NCBI RefSeq assembly: GCF_024505145.1
Contig: NZ_JANIAA010000009.1
Span: 62,001-126,000, forward strand
Origin: Streptomyces rugosispiralis
GTDB lineage: Bacteria > Actinomycetota > Actinomycetes > Streptomycetales > Streptomycetaceae
Reading direction: 5' to 3'
Length of the DNA stretch: 64,000 bases
Numbering within the stretch: position 1 is the stretch's first letter; each line of letters starts with the position of its first letter. A model generated the notes under the pieces. That model made no database searches and was not told the origin of the DNA. It was given only the letters and a program-made list of their open reading frames with translations. A program made the position numbers and the translations under genes. Shown in pieces: positions 1 to 7,805 of the stretch.

Positions 1-417
1 CACCGGCACACCCCCGAGATGATCCAGAACCTGTCCGCCGCGGCGGGCGAGCGGGTGTCGGTCTCCTTCACCCCCACCCTCGCCCCGATGCCCCGCGGCA
101 TCCTCGCCACCTGCAGCGCCAAGGCCAGGCCCGGAGTCACCGGGGAGAGCCTGCGCGCCGCGTACGACAAGGCGCTGCGGGACGAACCGTTCGTCACCCT
201 CCTCCCCGAGGGCCAGTGGCCCTCCACCGCCGCCGTGTACGGATCCAACGCCGCGCTGCTCCAGGTCGCCCATGACGAGGCGGCCGGCCGCGCCCTCGTG
301 ATCAGCGCCATCGACAACCTCACCAAGGGCACCGCGGGCGGCGCGGTGCAGAGCATGAACATCGCCCTCGGCCTCCCCGAGGAGCTGGGACTTTCCACGA
401 TCGGAGTCGCTCCATGA
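1..417 (+). CDS. argC: N-acetyl-gamma-glutamyl-phosphate reductase, C-terminal part (partial at window start)
   Basis: The reading frame is open from base 1, so the gene begins outside the window. ArgC reduces N-acetylglutamyl phosphate to the semialdehyde with NADPH, the third step of arginine synthesis. The visible 138 codons carry the C-terminal half of the fold, ending with the typical segment 'IDNLTKGTAGGAVQSMNIALG', where the conserved Gly-rich turn contributes to dinucleotide binding and dimer contacts. The stop overlaps the argJ start (ATGA at 414-417), indicating translational coupling. The identification rests on this conserved tail and on operon position. Confidence 0.95.
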   Translation, partial: HRHTPEMIQNLSAAAGERVSVSFTPTLAPMPRGILATCSAKARPGVTGESLRAAYDKALRDEPFVTLLPEGQWPSTAAVYGSNAALLQVAHDEAAGRALVISAIDNLTKGTAGGAVQSMNIALGLPEELGLSTIGVAP

Positions 418-1568
418 GCGTTACGGCAGCCCAGGGCTTCACGGCCTCCGGCGTCGCGGCAGGGATCAAGGAGAACGGCAACCCCGACCTCGCACTCGTG
501 GTGAACACCGGCCCGCGCCTCGCCGCCGCGGCCGTCTTCACCTCCAACCGCGTCAAGGCCGCCCCCGTCCTGTGGTCCGAGCAGGTCATCAAGGGCGGTC
601 AGGTCTCGGCCGCCGTCCTCAACTCCGGTGGCGCCAACGCCTGCACCGGCCCGCTGGGCTTCCAGGACACCCACGCCACCGCCGAGAAGGTCGCGGAGGT
701 CCTCGGCCACAGCGCGGGCGAGGTCGCCGTGGCCTCCACCGGGCTCATCGGTGTCCGGCTGCCCATGGACGCGGTGCTGTCCGGGGTCGGCAAGGCCGCC
801 GAGGCGCTCTCCCCGCACGGCGGCGAGAAGGCCGCGATCGCCATCAAGACCACCGACACCGTGCACAAGACGGCCGTCGTGCAGAGCCCCGCCGGCTGGA
901 CCGTGGGCGGAATGGCCAAGGGCGCCGGGATGCTGGCCCCGGGCCTGGCCACCATGCTCGTCGTCCTCACCACCGACGCCGACATGGACACCGCCGGGCT
1001 GGACACCGCGCTGCGCGCCGCCACCCGCACCACCTTCGACCGGATCGACTCCGACGGCTGCATGTCCACCAACGACATGGTGCTGCTGATGGCCTCCGGC
1101 GCCTCCGGTGTCGCTCCCGACACCGCGGAGTTCGCCGAGGCGGTCCGCGAGGTCTGCGCCGACCTCGCCCGCCAGCTCATCGGGGACGCCGAGGGCGCCT
1201 CCAAGGACATCCGGATCGAGGTCGTGGGCGCGGCCACCGAGGACGACGCGGTGGAGGTGGGCCGCTCCATCGCCCGTAACAACCTCCTCAAGTGCGCCGT
1301 GCACGGCGAGGACCCCAACTGGGGCCGGGTGCTCTCCGCGATCGGCACCACCTCGGCCGCCTTCGATCCGGACCAGCTCAACGTCGCGATCAATGACGTC
1401 TGGGTGTGCAAGAACGGCTCGGTCGGCGAGGACCGGGAGCTGGTCGACATGCGCTACCGCGAGGTCCGCATCACCGCCGACCTGTCCGCGGGCAGCGCCT
1501 CGGCGGTCATCTGGGCCAACGACCTCACCGCCGACTACGTCCACGAGAACAGCGCTTATTCCTCATGA
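414..1568 (+). CDS. argJ: Bifunctional glutamate N-acetyltransferase / ornithine acetyltransferase
   Basis: 384 residues, full length for ArgJ. The enzyme transfers acetyl from N-acetylornithine to glutamate, giving the cyclic arginine pathway. The autoproteolysis site is visible: in 'KGAGMLAPGLATML' the Thr at residue 180 follows Ala and becomes the N-terminal nucleophile of the beta chain after self-cleavage. The 'HGEDPNWGRVL' motif near residue 300 is also typical. The ATG overlaps the argC stop, and the gene's own stop overlaps the argB start. The first position of the typical ArgJ cleavage motif is conserved, so activity is expected. Whether it is mono- or bifunctional (acetyl-CoA use) cannot be read from sequence. 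Confidence 0.97.
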   Translation: MSVTAAQGFTASGVAAGIKENGNPDLALVVNTGPRLAAAAVFTSNRVKAAPVLWSEQVIKGGQVSAAVLNSGGANACTGPLGFQDTHATAEKVAEVLGHSAGEVAVASTGLIGVRLPMDAVLSGVGKAAEALSPHGGEKAAIAIKTTDTVHKTAVVQSPAGWTVGGMAKGAGMLAPGLATMLVVLTTDADMDTAGLDTALRAATRTTFDRIDSDGCMSTNDMVLLMASGASGVAPDTAEFAEAVREVCADLARQLIGDAEGASKDIRIEVVGAATEDDAVEVGRSIARNNLLKCAVHGEDPNWGRVLSAIGTTSAAFDPDQLNVAINDVWVCKNGSVGEDRELVDMRYREVRITADLSAGSASAVIWANDLTADYVHENSAYSS

Positions 1569-2512
1569 GCCAGCCGACCGCCACCCGTAAACACACCGCC
1601 CTGCCCAAGGCCCGCACCCTCATCGAGGCGCTGCCCTGGCTGACCCGCCACCACGGCAAGACCGTGGTGGTCAAGTTCGGCGGCAACGCCATGGTCGACG
1701 ACGAGCTGAAGGCCGCCTTCGCGCAGGACGTCGTCTTCCTGCGCCACGCGGGGCTGCGCCCCGTCGTCGTCCACGGCGGCGGCCCCCAGATCAGCGCACA
1801 GCTGGACCGGCACGGCCTGGTGAGCGAGTTCAAGGCCGGGCTGCGGGTCACCACCGACGACGCCATGGACGTCGTACGGATGGTGCTGGCCGGACAGGTC
1901 CAGCGCGAACTGGTCGGGCTGCTCAACCGGCACGGCCCGCTGGCCGTCGGCATGACCGGCGAGGACGCGCATCTGATGTCCGCCACCAAGCACTTCGCCG
2001 AGATCGACGGCGAGCGGGTGGACATCGGCCGGGTCGGCCAGATCACCGAGATCGACACCGGCGCGGTCCGGGCCCTGCTGGACGACGGCCGGATCCCGGT
2101 CGTCTCCTCCATCGCCCGCAGCGCCGACGACGGCCATGTCTACAACGTCAACGCCGACACGGCCGCGGCCGCCCTCGCCGTGGCGCTGGGCGCCGAGACG
2201 CTGATGGTGCTCACCGACGTGGAGGGCCTCTACGCCGACTGGCCCAACAGCGACGAGGTGATCAGCAAGCTCACCGCGAGCCAGTTGGAGAAGCTGCTCC
2301 CGGAGCTGGCCAGCGGCATGGTGCCGAAGATGGAGGGCTGTCTGTACGCCGTGCGCCACGGGGTCACCACCGCCCGGGTGCTCGACGGGCGCGTACCGCA
2401 CTCCATCCTGCTGGAGATCTTCACCGACGAGGGCATCGGCACGATGGTCCTGCCGGACGGGACCGTGATCGACGACAAGGGCAACGACGGCGACAAGGGG
2501 GAGGACCAGTGA
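1565..2512 (+). CDS. argB: Acetylglutamate kinase
   Basis: 315 residues. Phosphorylates N-acetylglutamate, the committed and usually arginine-inhibited step. The amino-acid-kinase fold is recognisable: 'VVKFGGNAM' (phosphate-binding Lys and Gly loop, about residues 34-42), 'VVHGGGPQIS' (about 64-73), and 'NVNADTAAAALA' (substrate and ATP site). The ATG at 1565 overlaps the argJ TGA (ATGA); the frame extends further upstream only as a shadow of argJ, so the overlap start was chosen. It ends with a charged tail (KGNDGDKGEDQ), a common Streptomyces addition. The argD GTG start overlaps its stop. Confidence 0.97.
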   Translation: MSQPTATRKHTALPKARTLIEALPWLTRHHGKTVVVKFGGNAMVDDELKAAFAQDVVFLRHAGLRPVVVHGGGPQISAQLDRHGLVSEFKAGLRVTTDDAMDVVRMVLAGQVQRELVGLLNRHGPLAVGMTGEDAHLMSATKHFAEIDGERVDIGRVGQITEIDTGAVRALLDDGRIPVVSSIARSADDGHVYNVNADTAAAALAVALGAETLMVLTDVEGLYADWPNSDEVISKLTASQLEKLLPELASGMVPKMEGCLYAVRHGVTTARVLDGRVPHSILLEIFTDEGIGTMVLPDGTVIDDKGNDGDKGEDQ

Positions 2513-3711
2513 GCAACGCGGAGCTGAAGCGGCGCTGGCAGGGGGCGCTCATGGACAACTACGGCACCCCCCGCCTCCCGCTCACCCACGGCGAGGGCAC
2601 CAAGGTCTGGGACGCGGACGGCAGGGAGTACCTCGACTTCGTCGGCGGTATCGCCGTCAACTCCCTCGGCCACGCCCACCCCGCCGTCGTCCGGGCGGTG
2701 TCCGACCAGATCGCCACCCTCGGCCATGTCTCCAACCTCTTCGTGGCCGAGCCCCCGGTGGCGCTCGCCGAGCGGCTGCTCCAGCTCTTCGGCCGCTCCG
2801 GACGCGTGTACTTCTCCAACTCCGGCGCGGAGGCGGTCGAGGCCGCCTTCAAGATCGGGCGGCGCACCGGGCGCACCCATATGGTGGCCACCACCGGCGG
2901 CTTCCACGGCCGCACCATGGGGGCGCTGGCCCTGACCGGCCAGCCCGCCAAGCAGGAGCCCTTCCTGCCGCTGCCCGGCGATGTGACGCATGTGCCGTAC
3001 GGGGACGTGGAGGCGCTGCGCGCGGCCGTCACCACCGACACCGCCCTCGTCATCCTGGAGCCCATCCAGGGCGAGAACGGCGTCATCGTGCCGCCGGCCG
3101 GCTATCTGGCGGCGGCGCGGGAGATCACCCGGGCTACCGGCACCCTGCTGGTGCTCGACGAGATCCAGACCGGGATCGGGCGGACCGGGCACTGGTTCGA
3201 GCACCAGGCGCAGGGCGTCGAGCCCGATGTCGTCACCCTCGCCAAGGGGCTCGGCGCCGGGCTGCCCATCGGCGCCACCCTCGCCTTCGGGCCAGCGGCC
3301 GACCTGCTGACCCCGGGTCAGCACGGATCCACCTTCGGCGGCAACCCCGTCTCCTGCGCCGCCGGTCTCGCCGTCCTCGACACCATCGCCGCCGACGGTC
3401 TCCTGGACCGGGTCAAGCGGGCAGGGGAGCGGCTGCGTAACGGAATCGAATCGCTTGACCACGCATTGGTCGCCCGGGTCCGCGGCGCCGGGCTGCTGCT
3501 CGGTATCGTGCTCACAGAGTCCCTCGCGCCGCGGGTGCAGAAGGCGGCTCAGGACGCGGGACTCCTGGTGAACGCGGTCGCGCCGGATGTGGTCCGGCTC
3601 GCCCCGCCGCTCGTCATCTCCGACGGCGAGGTGGACACCTTCCTCCGGGAGCTGCCCGCCGTGCTGGACGCCGCACATGAGGGAGACGGGGAACGACGAG
3701 CCGGAGACTGA
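2509..3711 (+). CDS. argD: Acetylornithine aminotransferase
   Basis: 400 residues, class-III PLP-dependent aminotransferase converting N-acetylglutamate semialdehyde to N-acetylornithine. The PLP lysine is K246 in 'VVTLAKGLGAG'. Other family marks are 'FSNSGAEAVEAAFK' (phosphate cup, about 102-115) and 'LDEIQTGIGRTG' (Asp contacting the pyridine nitrogen, about 217-226). The start is GTG at 2509, overlapping the argB stop. The 3' end lies 8 nt before argR. Some members of this family also act as succinyldiaminopimelate or ornithine transaminases; operon context favours ArgD. Confidence 0.96.
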   Translation: MSNAELKRRWQGALMDNYGTPRLPLTHGEGTKVWDADGREYLDFVGGIAVNSLGHAHPAVVRAVSDQIATLGHVSNLFVAEPPVALAERLLQLFGRSGRVYFSNSGAEAVEAAFKIGRRTGRTHMVATTGGFHGRTMGALALTGQPAKQEPFLPLPGDVTHVPYGDVEALRAAVTTDTALVILEPIQGENGVIVPPAGYLAAAREITRATGTLLVLDEIQTGIGRTGHWFEHQAQGVEPDVVTLAKGLGAGLPIGATLAFGPAADLLTPGQHGSTFGGNPVSCAAGLAVLDTIAADGLLDRVKRAGERLRNGIESLDHALVARVRGAGLLLGIVLTESLAPRVQKAAQDAGLLVNAVAPDVVRLAPPLVISDGEVDTFLRELPAVLDAAHEGDGERRAGD

Positions 3712-3719
3712 CGACACCG

Positions 3720-4271
3720 ATGACCGAGGCGCAGCACACCGACGCGCAGGACGCCAACCACGGCGGACCGGCCGTGCCGCAGACCCGCACCGCACGCCAC
3801 CGCCGGATCGTGGACATCCTGAACCGGCAGGCCGTGCGCTCCCAGAGCCAGCTCGCCAAGCTGCTCGCGGACGACGGGCTCTCCGTCACCCAGGCGACGC
3901 TGTCCCGGGACCTGGACGAGCTGGGCGCGGTGAAGATCCGCAACACCGGCGGTGAGCTGATCTACGCGGTGCCGAGCGAGGGCGGCGACCGCACGCCGCG
4001 CGCCCCGCTCGGCGAGTCGGCGAGCGAGGCGCGGATGGCCCGGCTGGCGGGTGAGCTGCTGATCTCGGCGGAGGCGTCGGCCAACCTCGTGGTGCTGCGC
4101 ACTCCGCCGGGCGCCGCCCAGTTCCTCGCCTCGGCCATCGACTCGGCGGAGCTGCACGACATCCTCGGCACCATCGCGGGCGACGACACGCTCCTGCTGA
4201 TCAGCCGCGACCCGCTGGGCGGCCAGGCGCTCGCCGACCATCTGCTGCGACTGGCCCAGAAGGAGCGCTAG
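3720..4271 (+). CDS. argR: Arginine repressor
   Basis: 183 residues, last gene of the operon. ArgR is a hexameric repressor using arginine as co-repressor and binding 18-bp ARG boxes. An N-terminal winged helix (about residues 22-75, 'RHRRIVDILNRQAV' through 'TLSRDLDELGAVKI') is followed by the C-terminal oligomerisation and arginine-binding domain with the signature 'GTIAGDDTLLLI' (the paired Asp residues bind arginine). A 20-residue N-terminal tail precedes the DNA-binding domain. It probably controls its own operon upstream of the window and argG, where an ARG box is visible at 11739-11752. Confidence 0.96.
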   Translation: MTEAQHTDAQDANHGGPAVPQTRTARHRRIVDILNRQAVRSQSQLAKLLADDGLSVTQATLSRDLDELGAVKIRNTGGELIYAVPSEGGDRTPRAPLGESASEARMARLAGELLISAEASANLVVLRTPPGAAQFLASAIDSAELHDILGTIAGDDTLLLISRDPLGGQALADHLLRLAQKER

Positions 4272-4339
4272 GCGCTTCGCTGGATGTGCCGCGCTGTGCC
4301 GTCGGTCGTCTGCGGCGCCATCGTGGCTGCACGAAGCCC

Positions 4340-5395
4340 TTACGCCGCGCTCCGGCTGCGGGCTCGGTACGACATCCAGGCCGCCACCACCGCCCCCGAG
4401 ACGTTGTGCCAGACGGAGAACACCGCGGCCGGGAGCGCGGCCAGCGGGGTGAAGTGGGCGGCGGCCAGGGAGGCGGCGAGCCCGGAGTTCTGCATGCCGA
4501 CCTCGAAGGCCATGGCCCGGCTGGCGGGCGCGCCCAGCCGGGCCACCTTCCCGGCCCCGTAGCCCAGCGCCAGGCCGAGCCCGTTGTGGAGCACCACGGC
4601 GAGCAGCACCAGCGCCGCCGCCGACTTGATGGCGTCCGCGCTGGCGGCCACCACGATCGCCACGATCACGCCGATGGTGACGGCCGACAGCCAGGGCAGC
4701 AGCCCCAGCACCCGCTGGATGTACCGCCCGGCGACCAGCCGTACGGCCAGCCCCCCGACCACCGGCAGCAGCACGGTCTTGAGGATGTCGGTGACCATCG
4801 ACCCCGCGTCCACCGGCAGGAACTCCCCGGCGAGCAGCAGCGTCAGCGGCGGGGTGACCAGCGGCGCGAGCACCGTGGAGACGGTGGCGACCGACACCGA
4901 CAGCGCCACGTCGCCGCGCGCCAGATACGTCACCACATTGGAGGCCGTTCCGCTCGGCGCACAGCCGACCAGGATCACACCGGCCGCCAACTGCGGGGAG
5001 AGACCGAGGGCGTTGGCGATCAGCCACCCAAGACCCGGCATGATCACATAGTGCGCGACCAGCCCGAGCGCCACCGCCCAGGGCCGCTTGACCACACCGG
5101 AGAAGTCCCGCGGGGTCATGGTGAGGCCCATGCAGAACATGATCACGCCGAGCAGATAGGGCACGTTCGGCGCCCACCCGCTGAAGGTGCCGGGCGTGCC
5201 GAGACCCGCCGCACCGGCGGCGAGGACGAGGAGGGGGAAGACGGTGACGGCCCGCCGGGCCGCCCGGTCGGCGGCGGCGGGCTCCGGTGACGGCGCGGGC
5301 GACTGCCCCGCCGTGGTCGGGTCATGGTCCGCGGAGCTCTTCGATTCGGATCGCACCGCGTGATGGAACGCTTCCGGAGGCGCCTTCCGCAACAC
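4340..5395 (-). CDS. Bile-acid:sodium symporter (BASS) family transporter
   Basis: 351 residues with about nine or ten hydrophobic helices. Family marks are 'GCAPSGTASNVVTYLARGD' (the sodium-site unwound helix) and 'FEVGMQNSGLA' near the C-terminus, both typical of BASS/ASBT proteins. Bacterial members carry organic anions such as pantoate or other carboxylates with sodium; the substrate cannot be inferred here. The first 45 residues are polar, low-complexity and probably cytoplasmic. GTG at 5395 follows a weak SD (CGAGACG); a downstream GTG at 5356 is possible. The gene lies 27 nt after the PNPOx-like gene on the same strand, so the two are likely co-transcribed. The gap holds TATGTGG twice (5404-5410 and again about 20 nt on). 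Confidence 0.85.
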   Translation of the reverse strand: MLRKAPPEAFHHAVRSESKSSADHDPTTAGQSPAPSPEPAAADRAARRAVTVFPLLVLAAGAAGLGTPGTFSGWAPNVPYLLGVIMFCMGLTMTPRDFSGVVKRPWAVALGLVAHYVIMPGLGWLIANALGLSPQLAAGVILVGCAPSGTASNVVTYLARGDVALSVSVATVSTVLAPLVTPPLTLLLAGEFLPVDAGSMVTDILKTVLLPVVGGLAVRLVAGRYIQRVLGLLPWLSAVTIGVIVAIVVAASADAIKSAAALVLLAVVLHNGLGLALGYGAGKVARLGAPASRAMAFEVGMQNSGLAASLAAAHFTPLAALPAAVFSVWHNVSGAVVAAWMSYRARSRSAA

Positions 5396-5422
5396 CGTCT
5401 CGTTATGTGGTCACTACACCCA

Positions 5423-6013
5423 CTATGTGGAACTCAGTGGCGGCAGCGGCAGTGGAAGCCCCGGCAGACCGTCGATGCTGCTGGCGATGTGCTCCTTCTT
5501 GTGGAAGTAGCGGTCCAGCGATTCGTCGTCCTCCCGCCGGAAGCGGGAGGCGTGCAGCGGGCGCTCCTCGCGGTAGTCCAGATACGGGACCGCGTAGCCG
5601 CAGGTGTCGCGGATCAGCTCGGCCGTCACCACGATGACCGCCCGCAGCCCGTGGTCCTCGACGTCGATGTCCGGGAAGTGCGCCAGCAGCGCGGAGAACC
5701 GCGGATCGTCACGGAACACCGGCTCGCCCCGGCCGTGGACGCGCACGATGTTCGGCGGTCCGGTGAAGGCGCACCACATCAGGGTGATCCTGCCGTTCTC
5801 CCGCAGATGGGCGATGGTCTCCGCGTTGCTCCCCGCGAAGTCCAGATAGGCCACGGTCAATTCGTCGAGTACGGCGAAGGAGCCGGCCAGCCCCTTCGGC
5901 GAGAGGTTCACCGTGCCGTCCCCGGCCAGCGGGGCGGTGGCGGTGAAGAACATCTTCTGCTCTTCGATGAAGGTGCGGAGTCTGCCGTCGATGCGTTCGT
6001 ACACCTTTCCCAT
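5423..6013 (-). CDS. Pyridoxamine 5'-phosphate oxidase-family (split-barrel flavin-binding) protein
   Basis: 196 residues. The split-barrel fold is recognised from 'MGKVYERIDGRLRTFIEEQK', 'LSPKGLAGSFAVLDE', 'VAYLDFAGSNAETIAHLRENGRI' and 'RVHGRGEPV'. Members bind FMN, F420 or heme and reduce or oxidise small molecules; the real substrate is unknown. The start was set at 6013 because family members begin MGKVYER and an AGGGA sequence lies about 11 nt upstream; an in-frame ATG at 6022 sits too close to it. It is divergent from the DUF488 gene with only 51 nt between them, and likely forms an operon with the BASS transporter. Confidence 0.8.
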   Translation of the reverse strand: MGKVYERIDGRLRTFIEEQKMFFTATAPLAGDGTVNLSPKGLAGSFAVLDELTVAYLDFAGSNAETIAHLRENGRITLMWCAFTGPPNIVRVHGRGEPVFRDDPRFSALLAHFPDIDVEDHGLRAVIVVTAELIRDTCGYAVPYLDYREERPLHASRFRREDDESLDRYFHKKEHIASSIDGLPGLPLPLPPLSST

Positions 6014-6064
6014 GTGGCGCATTATCCCTGCGGGTGGTCGCCGGGGCGATGTCTCCATGGGCGT

Positions 6065-6463
6065 ATGGCCACCAAGAAAGCCTCCGCGCGGGCGTCCGCG
6101 GCCGAGCCCGCGATCCGGATCCGCCGGGTGTACGACACCCCCGACCCGGACGACGGCACCCGCGTCCTGGTGGACCGCGTCTGGCCGCGCGGCCTCGCCA
6201 AGGCCGACGCCCACCTGGACGAATGGACCAAGGACGCCGCCCCGTCCACCGAGTTGCGCCGCTGGTACGGCCATGACCCGGACCTCTTCCCGGAATTCAC
6301 CCGCCGCTACCGCGCCGAGCTCACCACCCCGGAGCGCCGCGAGGCCGTCGCCCACCTCCGCGAGCTGACCACTTCCGGCCCGCTGACCCTCCTCACGGCG
6401 GTGAAGGACCTCGACCACGGCCATGTCCAGGTGCTGACCGAGGCGATCCGCGACCAGGGGTGA
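6065..6463 (+). CDS. DUF488 family protein
   Basis: 132 residues. The motif 'IRIRRVYDTPDPDDGTRVLVDRVWPRG' region followed by 'WTKDAAPSTELRRWYGHD' is diagnostic of DUF488 (YeaO-like) proteins, small conserved proteins of unknown biochemical role often found near stress and metal genes. About 15 residues at the N-terminus are Ala/Lys/Ser-rich. No good SD is seen before the ATG. The divergent promoter region shared with the PNPOx-like gene is only 51 nt (6014-6064). Confidence 0.8.
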   Translation: MATKKASARASAAEPAIRIRRVYDTPDPDDGTRVLVDRVWPRGLAKADAHLDEWTKDAAPSTELRRWYGHDPDLFPEFTRRYRAELTTPERREAVAHLRELTTSGPLTLLTAVKDLDHGHVQVLTEAIRDQG

Positions 6464-6518
6464 GCGCCGCTCAGGGATCGCCTTCTGGAGAGGGACCGTC
6501 TCGTACACCGGTATCGGC

Positions 6519-7310
6519 TTATACACATAGCTCCGCCGAATAGCGGGCGAAGCCGCTGGTGTGCCAGGTGGAGCCGTCCGCGGTGATGACGAATGCCTCG
6601 GCGTCGGGGAGCCGGCCCAGCCAGGGGCGGGCGCGTTCGGCGCCCATGGCGCAGGCCGCGGTGGCCACGGCGTCCGCGTCGGCCAGGCTGGTGGCGATCA
6701 CGGTGACCGAGGCCAGGCCCTGGGCCGGGGGGCGGCCGGTGTGGGGGTCCAGGATGTGGCAGCCGCGCTCGGCCGGGCCCGAGGTGGCCACGGCCAGCTC
6801 GCCGTGGGCCTCCACGATCGCCGCCAGCTCGCCCCGGCGCAGCGGGTCGGCGATGCCCACCCGCCAGGGGCCGCCGTGCACTTGGACGTCGCCGCCGCCG
6901 TTCACACACACCGACCCGGCGCCCGACGAGACCAGCATCCGGGCGGCGCGCTCCACGGCCCAGCCCTTGACCAGGCCCGTCGGGTCGGGGCGGCCACCGG
7001 CGTAGCGGGCGGTGAACCAGCCGCCGCTGCGGTGCTCGGCCTCCTCGCACATGCGTAGTACGTCCCGGACCTCCGGGTCGCACCGCGACAGCGTCAGCTC
7101 ACCGCGCCCCAGCCGGCTGATCTGGCTCTCCGGGCGGTAGGTGGAGAACAGCTCGTCCACCCGGTGCAGCCCGACCACGGCCCCGTCCAGCGCGGCCTGC
7201 ACCCGGGGCCGGTCGGCGGGCGCGACCTCGCGGACGTCGAAGGAGAAGACCGTGCCCATGACGTGCTCGACATGGCGCAGCGGCTCGGGTTCGTCCATTC
7301 CGTACGTCAC
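6519..7310 (-). CDS. FAD:protein FMN transferase (ApbE family)
   Basis: 263 residues. ApbE moves FMN from FAD onto a Thr or Ser in target proteins outside the membrane, using Mg2+. Seen here: 'VMGTVFSFDV' at the N-terminus, 'KGWAVERAARML', 'NGGGDVQVHG', 'DPHTGRPP' and 'ADADAVATAACAMG', the last two being the ApbE signature. No signal peptide is visible, so the site of action is uncertain. The GTG start at 7310 overlaps the stop of the FMN-binding gene (GTGA), which makes that protein its obvious substrate. It is the last gene of a three-gene operon. Confidence 0.9.
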   Translation of the reverse strand: MTYGMDEPEPLRHVEHVMGTVFSFDVREVAPADRPRVQAALDGAVVGLHRVDELFSTYRPESQISRLGRGELTLSRCDPEVRDVLRMCEEAEHRSGGWFTARYAGGRPDPTGLVKGWAVERAARMLVSSGAGSVCVNGGGDVQVHGGPWRVGIADPLRRGELAAIVEAHGELAVATSGPAERGCHILDPHTGRPPAQGLASVTVIATSLADADAVATAACAMGAERARPWLGRLPDAEAFVITADGSTWHTSGFARYSAELCV

Positions 7311-7792
7311 TTGGCACCCGCCTTGTCGAGCGCGCTCTGCAGGGACTTGGCGTAGCCCTCGCTCGTATAGGTGGCGCCGGAGACCGTGTCCACCTTCGCC
7401 GCGGCCACCGCCTGCTGGTTGAGTTTCGGGATGGAGTCCTTGGCGATCTGCTCGCTGCGCGGCCCGGAGTCCGGCGTCTTGACCGCCTGCGCGGCGGTGA
7501 TCTTCCCGCCGTTGACGGTGAGGCTCACCTGGACCGGGCCGTACTGCGTCTGCACGGCGTCGCCGGTGACCGTACGGGCCCCGCCCGGCTGTGCCCCGGC
7601 CCCGCCCGGCTGTGCCCCGGCCCCGCCCGGCGGTGCCGTGGCCGCGACCGGGGGCGCCTGCCCCGGCTGGTTCTCGGCGACGGCCTGGCCGCCCCCCGAA
7701 CCTGGCTGTTTCAGCGCGAGCAGCAGCACCAGACCGGAGACGGTGGCGGCCGTTCCCACGATGATGCGGCGCAGCGGATGCTTCCTCTTCAT
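7307..7792 (-). CDS. Membrane-anchored FMN-binding domain protein, predicted ApbE substrate
   Basis: 161 residues. A basic start and one hydrophobic segment (about residues 10-28) anchor the protein. A Pro/Gly/Ala linker with two copies of GGAGAQP (about 56-72) leads to an FMN-binding domain (about 75-161). The flavinylation motif D-x-x-S-G-A-T is present at 135-141 (DTVSGAT), so T141 is the predicted covalently flavinylated residue. The start at 7792 is supported by GAGGTGA; the frame is open further upstream but lacks an SD. The gene lies between the reductase (13-nt gap) and apbE (4-nt overlap). The inferred role is electron relay outside the membrane. Confidence 0.88.
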   Translation of the reverse strand: MKRKHPLRRIIVGTAATVSGLVLLLALKQPGSGGGQAVAENQPGQAPPVAATAPPGGAGAQPGGAGAQPGGARTVTGDAVQTQYGPVQVSLTVNGGKITAAQAVKTPDSGPRSEQIAKDSIPKLNQQAVAAAKVDTVSGATYTSEGYAKSLQSALDKAGAK

Positions 7793-7805
7793 GGCTTCAC
7801 CTCGG